Assembly: GCA_029567325.1 (NCBI GenBank)
Contig: JAKQLF010000065.1
Span: forward strand, 1 to 44,657
Source: Bacteroidota bacterium
GTDB lineage: Bacteria > Bacteroidota > Bacteroidia > Chitinophagales > Saprospiraceae
Length of the DNA: 44,657 nt
Reading direction: 5' to 3'
In this document: one piece after another, positions 15,731 through 24,877 of the stretch
Layout of the letters: each line of letters begins with the position of its first letter
How positions within the stretch are numbered: position 1 is the stretch's first letter
Notes under the pieces: model-generated
What the model saw: the letters and a program-made list of their open reading frames with translations, nothing else
Told to the model about the DNA's origin: nothing
The model's database searches: none
Translations under genes and position numbers: made by a program

Positions 15731-18700
15731 ATGCAAAAACATTACTTCCTTTTTCTGCTGTTCTGTGGTCTTTCTTTTTTTATACAAGCACAAGACAAGG
15801 TCTCACTAAGTCTTCAACACCTTGCTAAAAATGAAAAAAAATATCATTTAAATCAAGAAGACTTGGAATCTTTCAAGTTAGTTCATGAAGCTAGCTTACA
15901 AAAGTCAGGTGCTACAACCCTGTATTTACAACAGCATATAGAAGGTGTAGAAATTCAAAACGCAATGATTATTGTGACTTTTAACAAATTTGGCAAAGTT
16001 GTGCACGTTGGAAATTCAGCTATCCCACAATTAAAATCCATAAAAAGAATCGATGAAGCTAAAATGGAAATGGATGCAGCTGCTGTTTTTGCTGCTAAAC
16101 ATTTAGGTGTGCTTCGTCCAGAAATTCCCAATATTGCCAAAAGAAGTGAGGATGGTTTTGGAGTACTCAGACAAACTTCGTACACAAAACAAGACATGCA
16201 AGTTAAGCCTGAGTATGTTTTTAAAGATGGAAATCTACACCTCACCCATCAAATCACGATGGAAATGGCAGAAAGCGCTGATTATTGGCAAATTAATGTT
16301 TCAAAAAAAGATGGAAGCATCATCAAGCAACACAATTATACTTTGTACTGCAATCATCAAAGTGGCAAGTACAAGCATGATGAAACATGTTTCCAGGAAA
16401 ATCACCCTAAGCGATCAAATGAATTGCCTTCTTATGTCAATAACCAAAAAAATACATTCTTAGCAAGTCCAGCAAAATACAATGTGTATCCTTTCCCAAT
16501 TGAAAGTCCCGTACACGGAGACCAATCAATAGTCATCAACCCACATTTTGAAGAAGCATCACCCTTTGGCTGGCATGACATTAATGGTATCGAAGGTCCA
16601 GAATATACAATCACTCGGGGAAATAATGCATATGCCTTTGTGGACAAGGACGATAATGATTTGCCAGACTCAGATACACCCATTCCAAATGGAGGTGATA
16701 CATTGGTTTTCAATCATAAACATGACCTCACTTTAGAGCCCCTTGCCAATGCGAGTGCCGCACAAACCAATTTATTTTATGCCATCAACATGATGCATGA
16801 CATCACTTTTCTCTATGGTTTTGATGAAGCTGCAGGAAATTTTCAAACCAAAAACTATGGTGGACAAGGAAGAGGTAATGACGCTATCAATGCAAATGCT
16901 TTTGACGGACTAACATTGACGACACCCAAGTTGAATAATGCTAACTTCAGTTCTCCAACTGATGGAAACAGCGGTAAGATGCAAATGTATTTATGGAATA
17001 GGGCGGCAGGTGCTGTCAACATTACAGAGCCGGAAGAATTGATTACCACTATTTCTGAATATGGTTTGGCAAACGGATTTGGAGTTCCGATCCCTAGTTC
17101 GAATGATGAACCAGTAATTGGAAGTTTGGCTTTAGCCACTGATAATTCTTTATCTCCAACAAGAGTTTGTAGAACAGCAAATGTCGACCTTACTGGAAAG
17201 ATTACTTTAGTTGACAGGGGTGAATGTGATTTCTCTGAAAAAATTTATAATGTCCAGCAAAAAGGAGCAGTCGCTTGCTTTATTTGTAATGCATCTGGCA
17301 TCAATGGAGGTAATGGCGAAGAATTAATAAACATGTCTGGAGGAACAAACGCTGAAAAAGTGGATATTCCTGCGATTTTTATGAAGAAGAGCGATTGCGA
17401 CAGGTTGAAATCCTACATTACGAGAGGTTTGGATATAAAAATAAAACTACAATCACCAGCTGATAGTGGTCCAGCATACCTCGATGGTGCTTTTGACAAC
17501 GGTATCATTGCCCATGAATTTGCTCATGGCATTTCTATCAGACTTACTGGAGGTCCTGGAAATTCTGGATGCCTTTCTAATGCTGAGCAAATGGGCGAAG
17601 GTTGGAGTGATTTCTTTGCACTTGCAACTACCGCAAAAGAAGGAGATTTAGGTACTAATCCAAGAGGAATAGGTGCGTTTGCATCCGCTCAACAAGCCAA
17701 TGGAAATGGCATCAGAAGATATCCTTATTCTACCGATATGTTGGTCAATCCTCAGACATTTGATGACATCAAAGGTACAACCAGTGAACACGCAATTGGG
17801 GAAATCTGGGCTGATTGCCTTTGGGACCTATATTGGGCCATGTCTGACGCACATGGATTTGATGATGATATCAAAAACACAGAATCTGGAAATGGTAAAG
17901 CCATGCAATTGGTGATGAATGGATTGAAGATACAAGGCTGTAATCCAGGATTCATTGAGGGTAGAAACGCCATCCTTGCCGCAGATGAAATTCTTTTTGG
18001 TGGAGAAAATAGTTGTTTGATTTGGAATGTTTTTGCCAGAAGAGGATTGGGTTACTTTGCAGATGGAGGAAGTGCCAATGACTCCAATGATGGCAAAGAA
18101 GATTTTGAAGCATTACCTACTTGTATAGAAAAATTGAAAATATCTAAAAAAGTACCACAAATTGTAACTGCAGGAGCTTCCATTCCAGTGGAGCTCAAAG
18201 CGATAAACCACGTCAAATCCGATCTGACAGGCGTTTTTGTAGAAGATGAGCTTGCAGAAGGTTCTAGCTTTATCTCTGGGTCATCAAATTTTCCAGCGGA
18301 AGTAAACGGTAGTAAAGTTCGTTTCAACATTGGCAACATGGCCTATGAGCAAGAGGTGATTATTACCTATTCTGTGATTGCACCTTTGGATAAGTCTGAA
18401 ACTCAAATTTTGTATGATATTGATGGCGGAGTAGATGGATTTGATATAGACATCACGGTAGGCTTTGACACTTGGACCATTGCAGAAGAAGGTGCAAAAT
18501 CAGGTTCTTTGGTATTCTATATTCAAAACACCCTAGATTTCAATGACCATTCCTTAATAACACCCAATTTTGCGGTAAAAGGGGAAAGACCAGTTTTGCG
18601 ATTCTTCCAGAAATTTGACACAGAAGCAGTGTATGATGGTGGTTTTGTACAGATCTCAAAAGACAATGGAAATTCATGGGAAAATATCTCTGACGAATCT

Positions 18701-19297
18701 TATTTGAGAAACGGACCTACAGATGACATCAGTTATTCTACCATTCCGATTCCAGGTTTAAGGGGTTTTTCAGGTAATTCCAATGGGTATATTGATACCT
18801 ATATAGATTTAGAAGCTTACAAAAATTTAGATGTAAAATTCAAATTCAGATTTGCAACTGATACGGCAGTAACAGTTCAAGGTGGTGGATGGTGGATCGA
18901 TGATATCGAACTCATGGACCTCAAATCTACAGGAAGTGTAGCTTGTATAAATGATGTTTCTTTAGATAAGGAAGCATGTACTGCTGAGCAGATTACGATC
19001 ATCAACAGTGACGTTGCGCTCAATAATCAAGACGAAGCATTGGCTAATTTTTCTGTGAAATTGGTACCTAATCCCGCCAATGGTTATGTCAATCTCGTAG
19101 TTGATTCTGAAGAGAAAATGGATGCCAAAGTAATGATCAGAAGTTTAGATGGTAAAGTTATAAAATCGAGTAATGCGACCATTTTCGCTGAAATCAATAC
19201 CATCAACCTAGACATCAATGAACTCAAACCAGGTATGTACATCATAGAACTACAAGGAGCAAAAAATAGATTTACTCAGAAATTAATTGTATACTAA
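15731..19297 (+). CDS. M36 (fungalysin-type) metallopeptidase with PA domain and T9SS tail
   Basis: The start at ATG 15731 gives a normal signal peptide (MQKHYFLFLLFCGLSFFIQA) and 1188 residues. An upstream start at 15647 would hide the signal. The order is propeptide with FTP-like region (about 30-200), catalytic M36 part, a PA domain inserted near 480-570 (LVDRGECDFSEKI), zinc site H595-E-F-A-H599 with downstream Glu 623 (GEGWSDFF), repeat-like and beta-sandwich regions, and a C-terminal T9SS sorting domain (VKLVPNPANGYVNL ... KPGMYIIEL). It is a secreted or surface zinc endopeptidase made as a zymogen. It ends 6 bp before an enoyl-CoA hydratase gene. Confidence 0.94.
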   Translation: MQKHYFLFLLFCGLSFFIQAQDKVSLSLQHLAKNEKKYHLNQEDLESFKLVHEASLQKSGATTLYLQQHIEGVEIQNAMIIVTFNKFGKVVHVGNSAIPQLKSIKRIDEAKMEMDAAAVFAAKHLGVLRPEIPNIAKRSEDGFGVLRQTSYTKQDMQVKPEYVFKDGNLHLTHQITMEMAESADYWQINVSKKDGSIIKQHNYTLYCNHQSGKYKHDETCFQENHPKRSNELPSYVNNQKNTFLASPAKYNVYPFPIESPVHGDQSIVINPHFEEASPFGWHDINGIEGPEYTITRGNNAYAFVDKDDNDLPDSDTPIPNGGDTLVFNHKHDLTLEPLANASAAQTNLFYAINMMHDITFLYGFDEAAGNFQTKNYGGQGRGNDAINANAFDGLTLTTPKLNNANFSSPTDGNSGKMQMYLWNRAAGAVNITEPEELITTISEYGLANGFGVPIPSSNDEPVIGSLALATDNSLSPTRVCRTANVDLTGKITLVDRGECDFSEKIYNVQQKGAVACFICNASGINGGNGEELINMSGGTNAEKVDIPAIFMKKSDCDRLKSYITRGLDIKIKLQSPADSGPAYLDGAFDNGIIAHEFAHGISIRLTGGPGNSGCLSNAEQMGEGWSDFFALATTAKEGDLGTNPRGIGAFASAQQANGNGIRRYPYSTDMLVNPQTFDDIKGTTSEHAIGEIWADCLWDLYWAMSDAHGFDDDIKNTESGNGKAMQLVMNGLKIQGCNPGFIEGRNAILAADEILFGGENSCLIWNVFARRGLGYFADGGSANDSNDGKEDFEALPTCIEKLKISKKVPQIVTAGASIPVELKAINHVKSDLTGVFVEDELAEGSSFISGSSNFPAEVNGSKVRFNIGNMAYEQEVIITYSVIAPLDKSETQILYDIDGGVDGFDIDITVGFDTWTIAEEGAKSGSLVFYIQNTLDFNDHSLITPNFAVKGERPVLRFFQKFDTEAVYDGGFVQISKDNGNSWENISDESYLRNGPTDDISYSTIPIPGLRGFSGNSNGYIDTYIDLEAYKNLDVKFKFRFATDTAVTVQGGGWWIDDIELMDLKSTGSVACINDVSLDKEACTAEQITIINSDVALNNQDEALANFSVKLVPNPANGYVNLVVDSEEKMDAKVMIRSLDGKVIKSSNATIFAEINTINLDINELKPGMYIIELQGAKNRFTQKLIVY

Positions 19298-19303
19298 AAT
19301 AAA

Positions 19304-20056
19304 ATGGTCAGTTATCAAATAGATGGGAAAAGAGCCATCATTACCTTTCAATCGGAGGCTCATAATGCCCTTAATCTGGAAGATCTTAATGAAATAAAGA
19401 CACTTCTAGCTTCATCTTCAGACAACCCAGAGGTTGGCGTGGTACTCTTGCAAAGTACTGGTGAAAAGACTTTTTGTGCAGGAGCAAACTTCAATCAACT
19501 CATTTCTATTACAAGTCATGAGGAAGGCCAAACCTTTTTCAATGGCTTTGGCAACGTGATTTTGGCCATCAAAAATTGTAATAAGGTTGTGGTAGGACGT
19601 ATCCAAGGGAGAGCCATTGGCGGTGGAGTTGGTTTAGCAGCTGCTTGTGACTTCACCATTGCATCAAAATTTGCAACCATCAGACTCAGCGAATTAAATA
19701 TTGGTTTAGGACCATTGGTGATTGGACCAATGGTTGAGCGAAAAATGGGCCTGGCAGCACTTACCTCCCTTTCTTTAAATCCCCAAGAATGGCAGACTGC
19801 TTATTGGGCAAAAGAAAAAGGCCTTTACAATGAAGTATTTGAAACTCAAACTCAGTGTGATGCCTATCTGGAAAGTTTTCTGATCAATATTGAAGCCATG
19901 AGTAGTGAAGCAAAAACTGCGGTAAAAACCATGTTGTGGCACGATACAGATCACTGGGATCAACTTTTGAACAATAGAGCTGCACAAAGCGCTCGCCTGT
20001 TGATGACAGAATCTTGTAGGAATGAAATCAATAAATTCTTATCCAAGTCCGTTTAG
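19304..20056 (+). CDS. Enoyl-CoA hydratase/isomerase family protein
   Basis: A 250-residue crotonase-fold protein. AHNALNLEDLNEI, FCAGANFNQL (first oxyanion-hole region) and GRAIGGGVGLAAACDFTIA (second, with GGG) are typical, followed by LSELNIGLGPLVIGP. Methylglutaconyl-CoA hydratase-like members look similar, but the exact substrate cannot be read. It is cytoplasmic. It begins 6 bp after the secreted M36 peptidase stop, an odd pairing that could be chance or readthrough expression. Confidence 0.9.
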   Translation: MVSYQIDGKRAIITFQSEAHNALNLEDLNEIKTLLASSSDNPEVGVVLLQSTGEKTFCAGANFNQLISITSHEEGQTFFNGFGNVILAIKNCNKVVVGRIQGRAIGGGVGLAAACDFTIASKFATIRLSELNIGLGPLVIGPMVERKMGLAALTSLSLNPQEWQTAYWAKEKGLYNEVFETQTQCDAYLESFLINIEAMSSEAKTAVKTMLWHDTDHWDQLLNNRAAQSARLLMTESCRNEINKFLSKSV

Positions 20057-20188
20057 AATTTAAGAAGTTTATAAGGAACATAAATTCTTGCCAAACGTCA
20101 AATTTTTATAGTTCAAAAGAAACTCCATTCAAATCAATCTTGAGAAGCCATAAACCAGATTAAAATATTTAAAAAACACCATTCAATT

Positions 20189-20893
20189 ATGAAAAAATAC
20201 CTGCTTTTATTTGCCTTGAGTATTACAACATTGACCTCATGTGACCAGAAAACCTTGGATGCCGTCCTTAACAGTAGTGGAGTTTTATCCGATGCAGACA
20301 TTTCTAAAGGCCTCAAGCAAGCTTTGGAAAAAGGTGTTGACAACAGTGTGACTTATCTTGCGAAGGAAGGTGGATATTATCAATCTGTTTATAAAATTCT
20401 ATTACCCGCAGAAGCGCAAATGGTGACTTCAAAGTTGAGAGTCATTCCAGGATTTGGGAATTTGGAAGAAGAAGTGGTCAAAAGAATCAACAAAGCTGCC
20501 GAGGATGCTGCATCAAAAGCAGGCCCTATTTTCTTGAATGCCATCACACAAATGACGTTTGCCGATGTGAGAAATATATTGATGGGTGAAAAAAATGCAG
20601 CAACCAACTATCTTCAAAGAGTAACTTATGCAGCACTTTATGATGAATTCAAACCAGTTGTCGTAGGCTCACTCAATAAGTTTGGTGCACTTGACTATTG
20701 GGGTAATGCCATCAATTCCTATAATAAAATACCATTTGTTGACAAAGTAAATCCAGACTTAGCCGACCACGTAACAAACAATGCTTTGAAAGGTCTATTT
20801 GCATTGATCGAACAAAAAGAGTTGGGAATCAGGACAGACATATCGCAAAGAACCTCAGATTTGCTTAAGAAAGTATTTGCGAAACAAGATTAA
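20189..20893 (+). CDS. DUF4197 lipoprotein
   Basis: A 234-residue protein with lipobox TLTSC (Cys18). The body matches DUF4197: LSDADISKGLKQALEKGV, a central FLNAITQMTFADVRNIL and the C-terminal ALKGLFALIEQKELGIRTD. It is mostly helical and of unknown function, and probably resides in the periplasm. It is followed within 14 bp by a perfect 36-bp palindrome that serves as its terminator. Confidence 0.9.
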   Translation: MKKYLLLFALSITTLTSCDQKTLDAVLNSSGVLSDADISKGLKQALEKGVDNSVTYLAKEGGYYQSVYKILLPAEAQMVTSKLRVIPGFGNLEEEVVKRINKAAEDAASKAGPIFLNAITQMTFADVRNILMGEKNAATNYLQRVTYAALYDEFKPVVVGSLNKFGALDYWGNAINSYNKIPFVDKVNPDLADHVTNNALKGLFALIEQKELGIRTDISQRTSDLLKKVFAKQD

Positions 20894-20906
20894 TCATGTA
20901 AATATA

Positions 20907-20948
20907 GGTTGTAGGGACGAAAAATTTTTCGTCCCTACAACCTTTTTT
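20907..20948 (+). terminator. Perfect 36-bp palindrome with T-run
   Basis: Bases 20907-20924 are the exact reverse complement of 20925-20942, without spacer, and T residues follow at 20943-20948. It would terminate the DUF4197 message, and its right end overlaps the stop codon (20935-20937) and last codons of the convergent tadA. The core TTGTAGGGAC matches the palindrome at 8583-8602, so it is a dispersed repeat recruited as terminator. Confidence 0.75.
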
Positions 20949-21399
20949 CTTTGAAAAAATTGGTCATCAACTCACTGCATTCTTTATGGAGGACGCCATA
21001 TTCTACTTTTGTCTTTGGGTGTAAAATTGATTTTCCAAAGCGCATAAACCCCCTCTTTTCATCATCAGCACCATAAACTACCCTACCTATTTGACTCCAA
21101 AACAAAGCACCAGCGCACATCACGCAGGGTTCAACAGTAACATATAAAGTACAATCAGGGAGATACTTGGCATTCAAAAAATTGGTGGCTGAAGTAATGG
21201 CAATAATTTCTGCATGGGCGGTCACATCGTGCAATAATTGCGTTTGATTGTGAGCCCTTGCAATGATTTGATTGTTTGCAACGATGATGGCGCCGACAGG
21301 TACTTCATCACTTTCAAAGGCCTTTTGTGCTTCTTTGAGGGCTTGTTTCATAAAGTGGTCATCGCTAAAAATAGAAAGACCAGATACATCAATTGCCAT
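20935..21399 (-). CDS. tadA: tRNA-specific adenosine deaminase
   Basis: A 154-residue cytidine/deoxycytidylate-deaminase fold protein. The zinc and proton-shuttle motif is HAE (TAHAEIIAI) and the second motif is PCVMCAGAL, the TadA pattern. It converts A34 to inosine in tRNA-Arg(ACG). The C-terminus (FFKEKRL) is encoded inside the palindrome shared with the DUF4197 terminator. A minus-strand TATTTTTG box at 21429-21422 is a likely -7 element. Confidence 0.93.
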   Translation of the reverse strand: MAIDVSGLSIFSDDHFMKQALKEAQKAFESDEVPVGAIIVANNQIIARAHNQTQLLHDVTAHAEIIAITSATNFLNAKYLPDCTLYVTVEPCVMCAGALFWSQIGRVVYGADDEKRGFMRFGKSILHPKTKVEYGVLHKECSELMTNFFKEKRL

Positions 21400-21560
21400 T
21401 AAAATTAAGTTGGTTGAGTCGCAAAAATATAAAAGATTATCACTTTCACTGCGCTCATTTCCCTAGTTGATAAAATCAATTTACAAACCGAAAAAAAGGC
21501 TTATTGTAAATTTAACGCAAAAAAAAGAATGTAGCCTCACACTTATATTGAGGTTTTTTA

Positions 21561-21568
21561 TACTTTTG
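21561..21568 (+). promoter_or_regulatory. Candidate -7 box of guaB (TACTTTTG)
   Basis: TACTTTTG fits TAnnTTTG and ends only 3 nt before the guaB ATG at 21572. If used, the transcript would start at or next to the start codon. Confidence 0.4.
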
Positions 21569-21571
21569 CGC

Positions 21572-23047
21572 ATGGAAACAACAAACACTAAAATCATTCA
21601 AGAGGCACTCACATTTGACGATGTGTTATTAGTGCCTAGGTATTCAGAAGTTCTTCCGCGTACCGTAGATATTTCCACACAACTTACAACAGATCTCAAG
21701 CTCAACGTGCCAATGGTATCTGCTGCTATGGATACTGTTACCGAATATGGCTTGGCGATTGCTATTGCCAGAGAAGGTGGTATTGGCATCATTCATAAAA
21801 ATATGAGCATCGAAGCCCAAGCTGAGCAAGTACGAAAAGTAAAACGTTCTGAAAGTGGCATGATCATAGATCCGGTGGTGCTCAAAGAAGATGCGTTGGT
21901 TGCGGATGCACTTGATTTGATGCGGACTTATCGCATTGGAGGCATTCCCATCATTGATGACTTTGGCAAATTAATTGGCGTACTGACCAATCGTGATTTG
22001 AGGTTTGAGGTAACACTCAACAGGCCAATCAAAGAAATCATGACGAAAACCAACTTGATTACTGCTCCCGAAGGAACAGATCTCAATCAAGCTAAAGATA
22101 TTTTACAAAAATATAAGATAGAAAAACTTCCTGTTGTCAACAAGGATAATTTGTTGGTAGGACTCATTACCTATAAAGACATTTTGAAAAGAGAAGATTA
22201 CCCCAACTCTAGTAAAGATTCTCGAAGCCGATTGTTGGTTGGCGCTGCAGTAGGTGTAAAACCAGAAACGATGGACAGGATTGCAGCGTTGGTTGAAGTT
22301 GGAGTGGACGTTGTTTGTGTAGACACAGCTCACGGCCACAGTGCTTATGTGCTCGATGTGATCAAGGATATTAGAAAAAAATTCCCTTACCTTCAGATAA
22401 TTGGTGGTAATGTTGCAACTGCCGAAGGTGCAAAAGCCCTTGCAGATGCTGGAGTAAATGGTGTAAAAGTGGGCGTTGGTCCTGGCAGTATTTGTACCAC
22501 AAGAATCGTAGCTGGCGTGGGCGTTCCACAACTCACTGCTATCATCAATGCTTCCAATGGTTTGAGAGGTACCGGTATTCCAATCGTAGGAGATGGAGGC
22601 ATCAGGTATACTGGAGATATTGCCAAAGCTTTGGCAGCAGGTGCAAGTACCATCATGGCTGGTTCACTTTTTGCCGGAACAGAAGAAGCTCCTGGCGAAA
22701 CCATCATTTATGAAGGCAGAAAATTTAAAGTTTATCGTGGAATGGGCTCACTTGGTGCCATGGAATTGGGATCAAAAGATCGATATTTCCAAGATGTGGA
22801 AGATGACGTAAAAAAATTGGTCCCAGAAGGTATAGAAGGTCGTGTGCCTTTTAAAGGTACAGTTTCTGAAGTCATGGTGCAGTACATTGGTGGTTTGCGT
22901 GCCAGCATGGGATATTGTGGTGCAGGAAGCATTGCAGAATTTCAAGATACACAGATGGTGAAGATTACAAATTCTGGATTATCTGAGAGCCACCCACATA
23001 ATATTTCGATTACGAAGGAGGCACCTAATTATTCGAGGAGAGGGTAA
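21572..23047 (+). CDS. guaB: Inosine-5'-monophosphate dehydrogenase
   Basis: A 491-residue IMPDH starting at ATG 21572, because [18 protein letters not shown] must lie near the N-terminus; an upstream in-frame start would add 35 unrelated residues. The protein has the TIM-barrel core, a tandem CBS pair (about residues 95-210, with [14 protein letters not shown] and [11 protein letters not shown]), and the catalytic Cys308 in [24 protein letters not shown] and [16 protein letters not shown] are also typical. It oxidises IMP to XMP with NAD+, the committed step to GMP. Confidence 0.97.
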   Translation: METTNTKIIQEALTFDDVLLVPRYSEVLPRTVDISTQLTTDLKLNVPMVSAAMDTVTEYGLAIAIAREGGIGIIHKNMSIEAQAEQVRKVKRSESGMIIDPVVLKEDALVADALDLMRTYRIGGIPIIDDFGKLIGVLTNRDLRFEVTLNRPIKEIMTKTNLITAPEGTDLNQAKDILQKYKIEKLPVVNKDNLLVGLITYKDILKREDYPNSSKDSRSRLLVGAAVGVKPETMDRIAALVEVGVDVVCVDTAHGHSAYVLDVIKDIRKKFPYLQIIGGNVATAEGAKALADAGVNGVKVGVGPGSICTTRIVAGVGVPQLTAIINASNGLRGTGIPIVGDGGIRYTGDIAKALAAGASTIMAGSLFAGTEEAPGETIIYEGRKFKVYRGMGSLGAMELGSKDRYFQDVEDDVKKLVPEGIEGRVPFKGTVSEVMVQYIGGLRASMGYCGAGSIAEFQDTQMVKITNSGLSESHPHNISITKEAPNYSRRG

Positions 23048-23117
23048 GGAATTGGACTTTTCTACAAGTTTTATTCCTGCTTTATAATGTTTTTGGTTCT
23101 CTACTCTGAAAGGTAGT

Positions 23118-23549
23118 TTAAACTTCAGACTGCTCCTCTACCCGCTTCTTCAATGCCTCATTCATTAACTTAAAATTTGCGGGCACTTCTTCTCTCAACA
23201 TTTTGCCAAGAAAGGGCACTATAATGCCTTTAAAGAATTCACTTTGAAGAAAGGTTGTCGTTCCATCACCATTATCCACCAACTCAAAAGTGTGTTTTCC
23301 ATCAAATATCCCTTTGAAAAATAAATGCCCAATCCATTCAAATTTCTGGTTTTTATCATAAGCTAAAACAAGAGGTTTAAAGGTCATTTTACCAAAACTT
23401 ACAGTGATGGTTTTGCCAACAACAACATCTCCTTTTATGGATTTGATGAAGGGATTCCAATCCTCATATCTTTCAAAATTGCTGAGGACTTCCCATACTG
23501 AAGCGGGATTTGCTTTTATGACGATACTGGTTTTAATTTCTTTGCTCAT
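23118..23549 (-). CDS. SRPBCC family protein
   Basis: A 143-residue START-like/SRPBCC fold: KTSIVIKANPASVWEVLSNF, EDWNPFIKSIKGD, a central KFEWIGHLFFKGIFDG and a C-terminal helix (MLREEVPANFKLMNEALKKR). Members bind hydrophobic ligands in a deep pocket; no ligand can be named. It lies 84 bp downstream of the Crp-family regulator on the same strand and may be expressed with it. Confidence 0.85.
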   Translation of the reverse strand: MSKEIKTSIVIKANPASVWEVLSNFERYEDWNPFIKSIKGDVVVGKTITVSFGKMTFKPLVLAYDKNQKFEWIGHLFFKGIFDGKHTFELVDNGDGTTTFLQSEFFKGIIVPFLGKMLREEVPANFKLMNEALKKRVEEQSEV

Positions 23550-23633
23550 TTTTTATTTATTTAATGAAACAAAGTTGAAGCTAAAAAAAAGACCACTGGT
23601 TGATATAGATCAAGAAAGCACTTATGATTCTAA

Positions 23634-24203
23634 TTATTTCAAATTTTTATTTCTCAGCCTACTGAGCGTCTCAGGAGTCATGCCCAACATTGACGCAATG
23701 TACTGATGGGGCACCTCATTGAATAAATGCATTCTTTTGACCAAAAACTGTTGATATCTTTCTTCAGCCGTCATGGACAAAAATGAAAACACCCTGTCCT
23801 CCAACATCAGAAAACATTTTGAGATAAAGGTCTTTTCCAATGCTGCCCAATTTGGAATAAAGTCGCCCAATCTGTTTAAATCATTCCGATCTATCGAATA
23901 CAACTCGCAGTCCGACAAAGCTTGAATTTCCCACCGCGCTGTCGTGCCAAACATGATGCTAGACAAGTCAGTAATCAATTCACCTTCTGCTGCAATCCAT
24001 TGGGTAACCTCTTTACCGTCCTGATAAGCAAACACCCTCAAAGCCCCTGATCTGATGAAGCTCAAGGTGTTGCAATTCCTGCCTTGTCGACAAAAATATT
24101 CATTTTTCAAAAGCGCATTTTCTTTGAAAAATGTAGCTGTTTGCGGAAGTAACTGAGGCTGAATTCCAAAGTATTGACCAATGTATTGTTCTTTGCTACT
24201 CAT
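23634..24203 (-). CDS. Crp/Fnr family transcriptional regulator
   Basis: A 189-residue protein with a cyclic-nucleotide-binding-like beta barrel (FFCRQGRNCNTLSFIRSGALRVF-type region, then SDCELYSIDRNDL) and a C-terminal helix-turn-helix (VPHQYIASMLGMTPETLSRLR). It has no Fe-S cysteine cluster as in Fnr. Short Bacteroidota members of this group often control neighbouring genes. It is divergent from the TMEM175-like channel (88-bp gap) and upstream of the SRPBCC gene. Confidence 0.9.
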   Translation of the reverse strand: MSSKEQYIGQYFGIQPQLLPQTATFFKENALLKNEYFCRQGRNCNTLSFIRSGALRVFAYQDGKEVTQWIAAEGELITDLSSIMFGTTARWEIQALSDCELYSIDRNDLNRLGDFIPNWAALEKTFISKCFLMLEDRVFSFLSMTAEERYQQFLVKRMHLFNEVPHQYIASMLGMTPETLSRLRNKNLK

Positions 24204-24291
24204 TTGATATATTTATGTTTGCTAGAAAATCACTTATAAAATTGAAAGGGTGAATTTCTTGAATGTGCAATCATCAGAATAGTAAAGATAA

Positions 24292-24864
24292 ATGAATAAA
24301 GGAAGATTGGAAGCGTTTAGTGATGGTGTATTAGCCATCATCATTACCATCATGGTATTGGAACTCAAGGTGCCACAAGGCAATGAGCTCAAAGATCTTC
24401 AACCTTTGATTCCGAAAGTCTTAAGTTACTTATTGAGTTTTATTTATATAGGTATTTATTGGAATAATCATCACCACATGATGCACACTGTCAAAGTCGT
24501 GAATGGTCGCATCCTTTGTGCCAATTTGCATCTGTTGTTTTGGTTATCGTTGGTTCCTTTCTCAACGGGATGGGTAGGTGAAAACCATTTTGGTCAGACT
24601 CCTTTGGCCTTGTATGGTATCAATCTATTGATGGCTGCAATTGCTTATTTTATTTTACAAAATGTCATCATACAAAGTCACGGAGCTGACTCGGTGCTTG
24701 CAAAAGCAGTTGGTGATGACGTGAAAGGTAAACTTTCTCCGGTATTGTACCTATTTGCCATTTTGAGTAGTTGGTATTTGCCTTGGCTAGCAGGAATCAT
24801 TTACATCATTGTTGCCTTGATGTGGTTGATTCCAGACAAAAGAATTGAAGAAAAATTGAAATAA
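24292..24864 (+). CDS. TMEM175/DUF1211 family membrane protein (potassium channel-like)
   Basis: A 190-residue integral membrane protein. The first helix carries RLEAFSDGVLAIIITIMVLE, the FSD signature of bacterial TMEM175 channels, and about six hydrophobic helices follow. Bacterial homologues form tetrameric K+-permeable channels. It is divergent from the Crp regulator and convergent with the EamA gene (13-bp gap). Confidence 0.9.
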   Translation: MNKGRLEAFSDGVLAIIITIMVLELKVPQGNELKDLQPLIPKVLSYLLSFIYIGIYWNNHHHMMHTVKVVNGRILCANLHLLFWLSLVPFSTGWVGENHFGQTPLALYGINLLMAAIAYFILQNVIIQSHGADSVLAKAVGDDVKGKLSPVLYLFAILSSWYLPWLAGIIYIIVALMWLIPDKRIEEKLK

Positions 24865-24877
24865 AATCTAGGAAACT

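Noticed and set aside
21467-21571. N-terminal extension of guaB
   Set aside because: The extra 35 residues are unlike IMPDH, and the internal ATG at 21572 fits the family start and lies next to a -7 promoter box.
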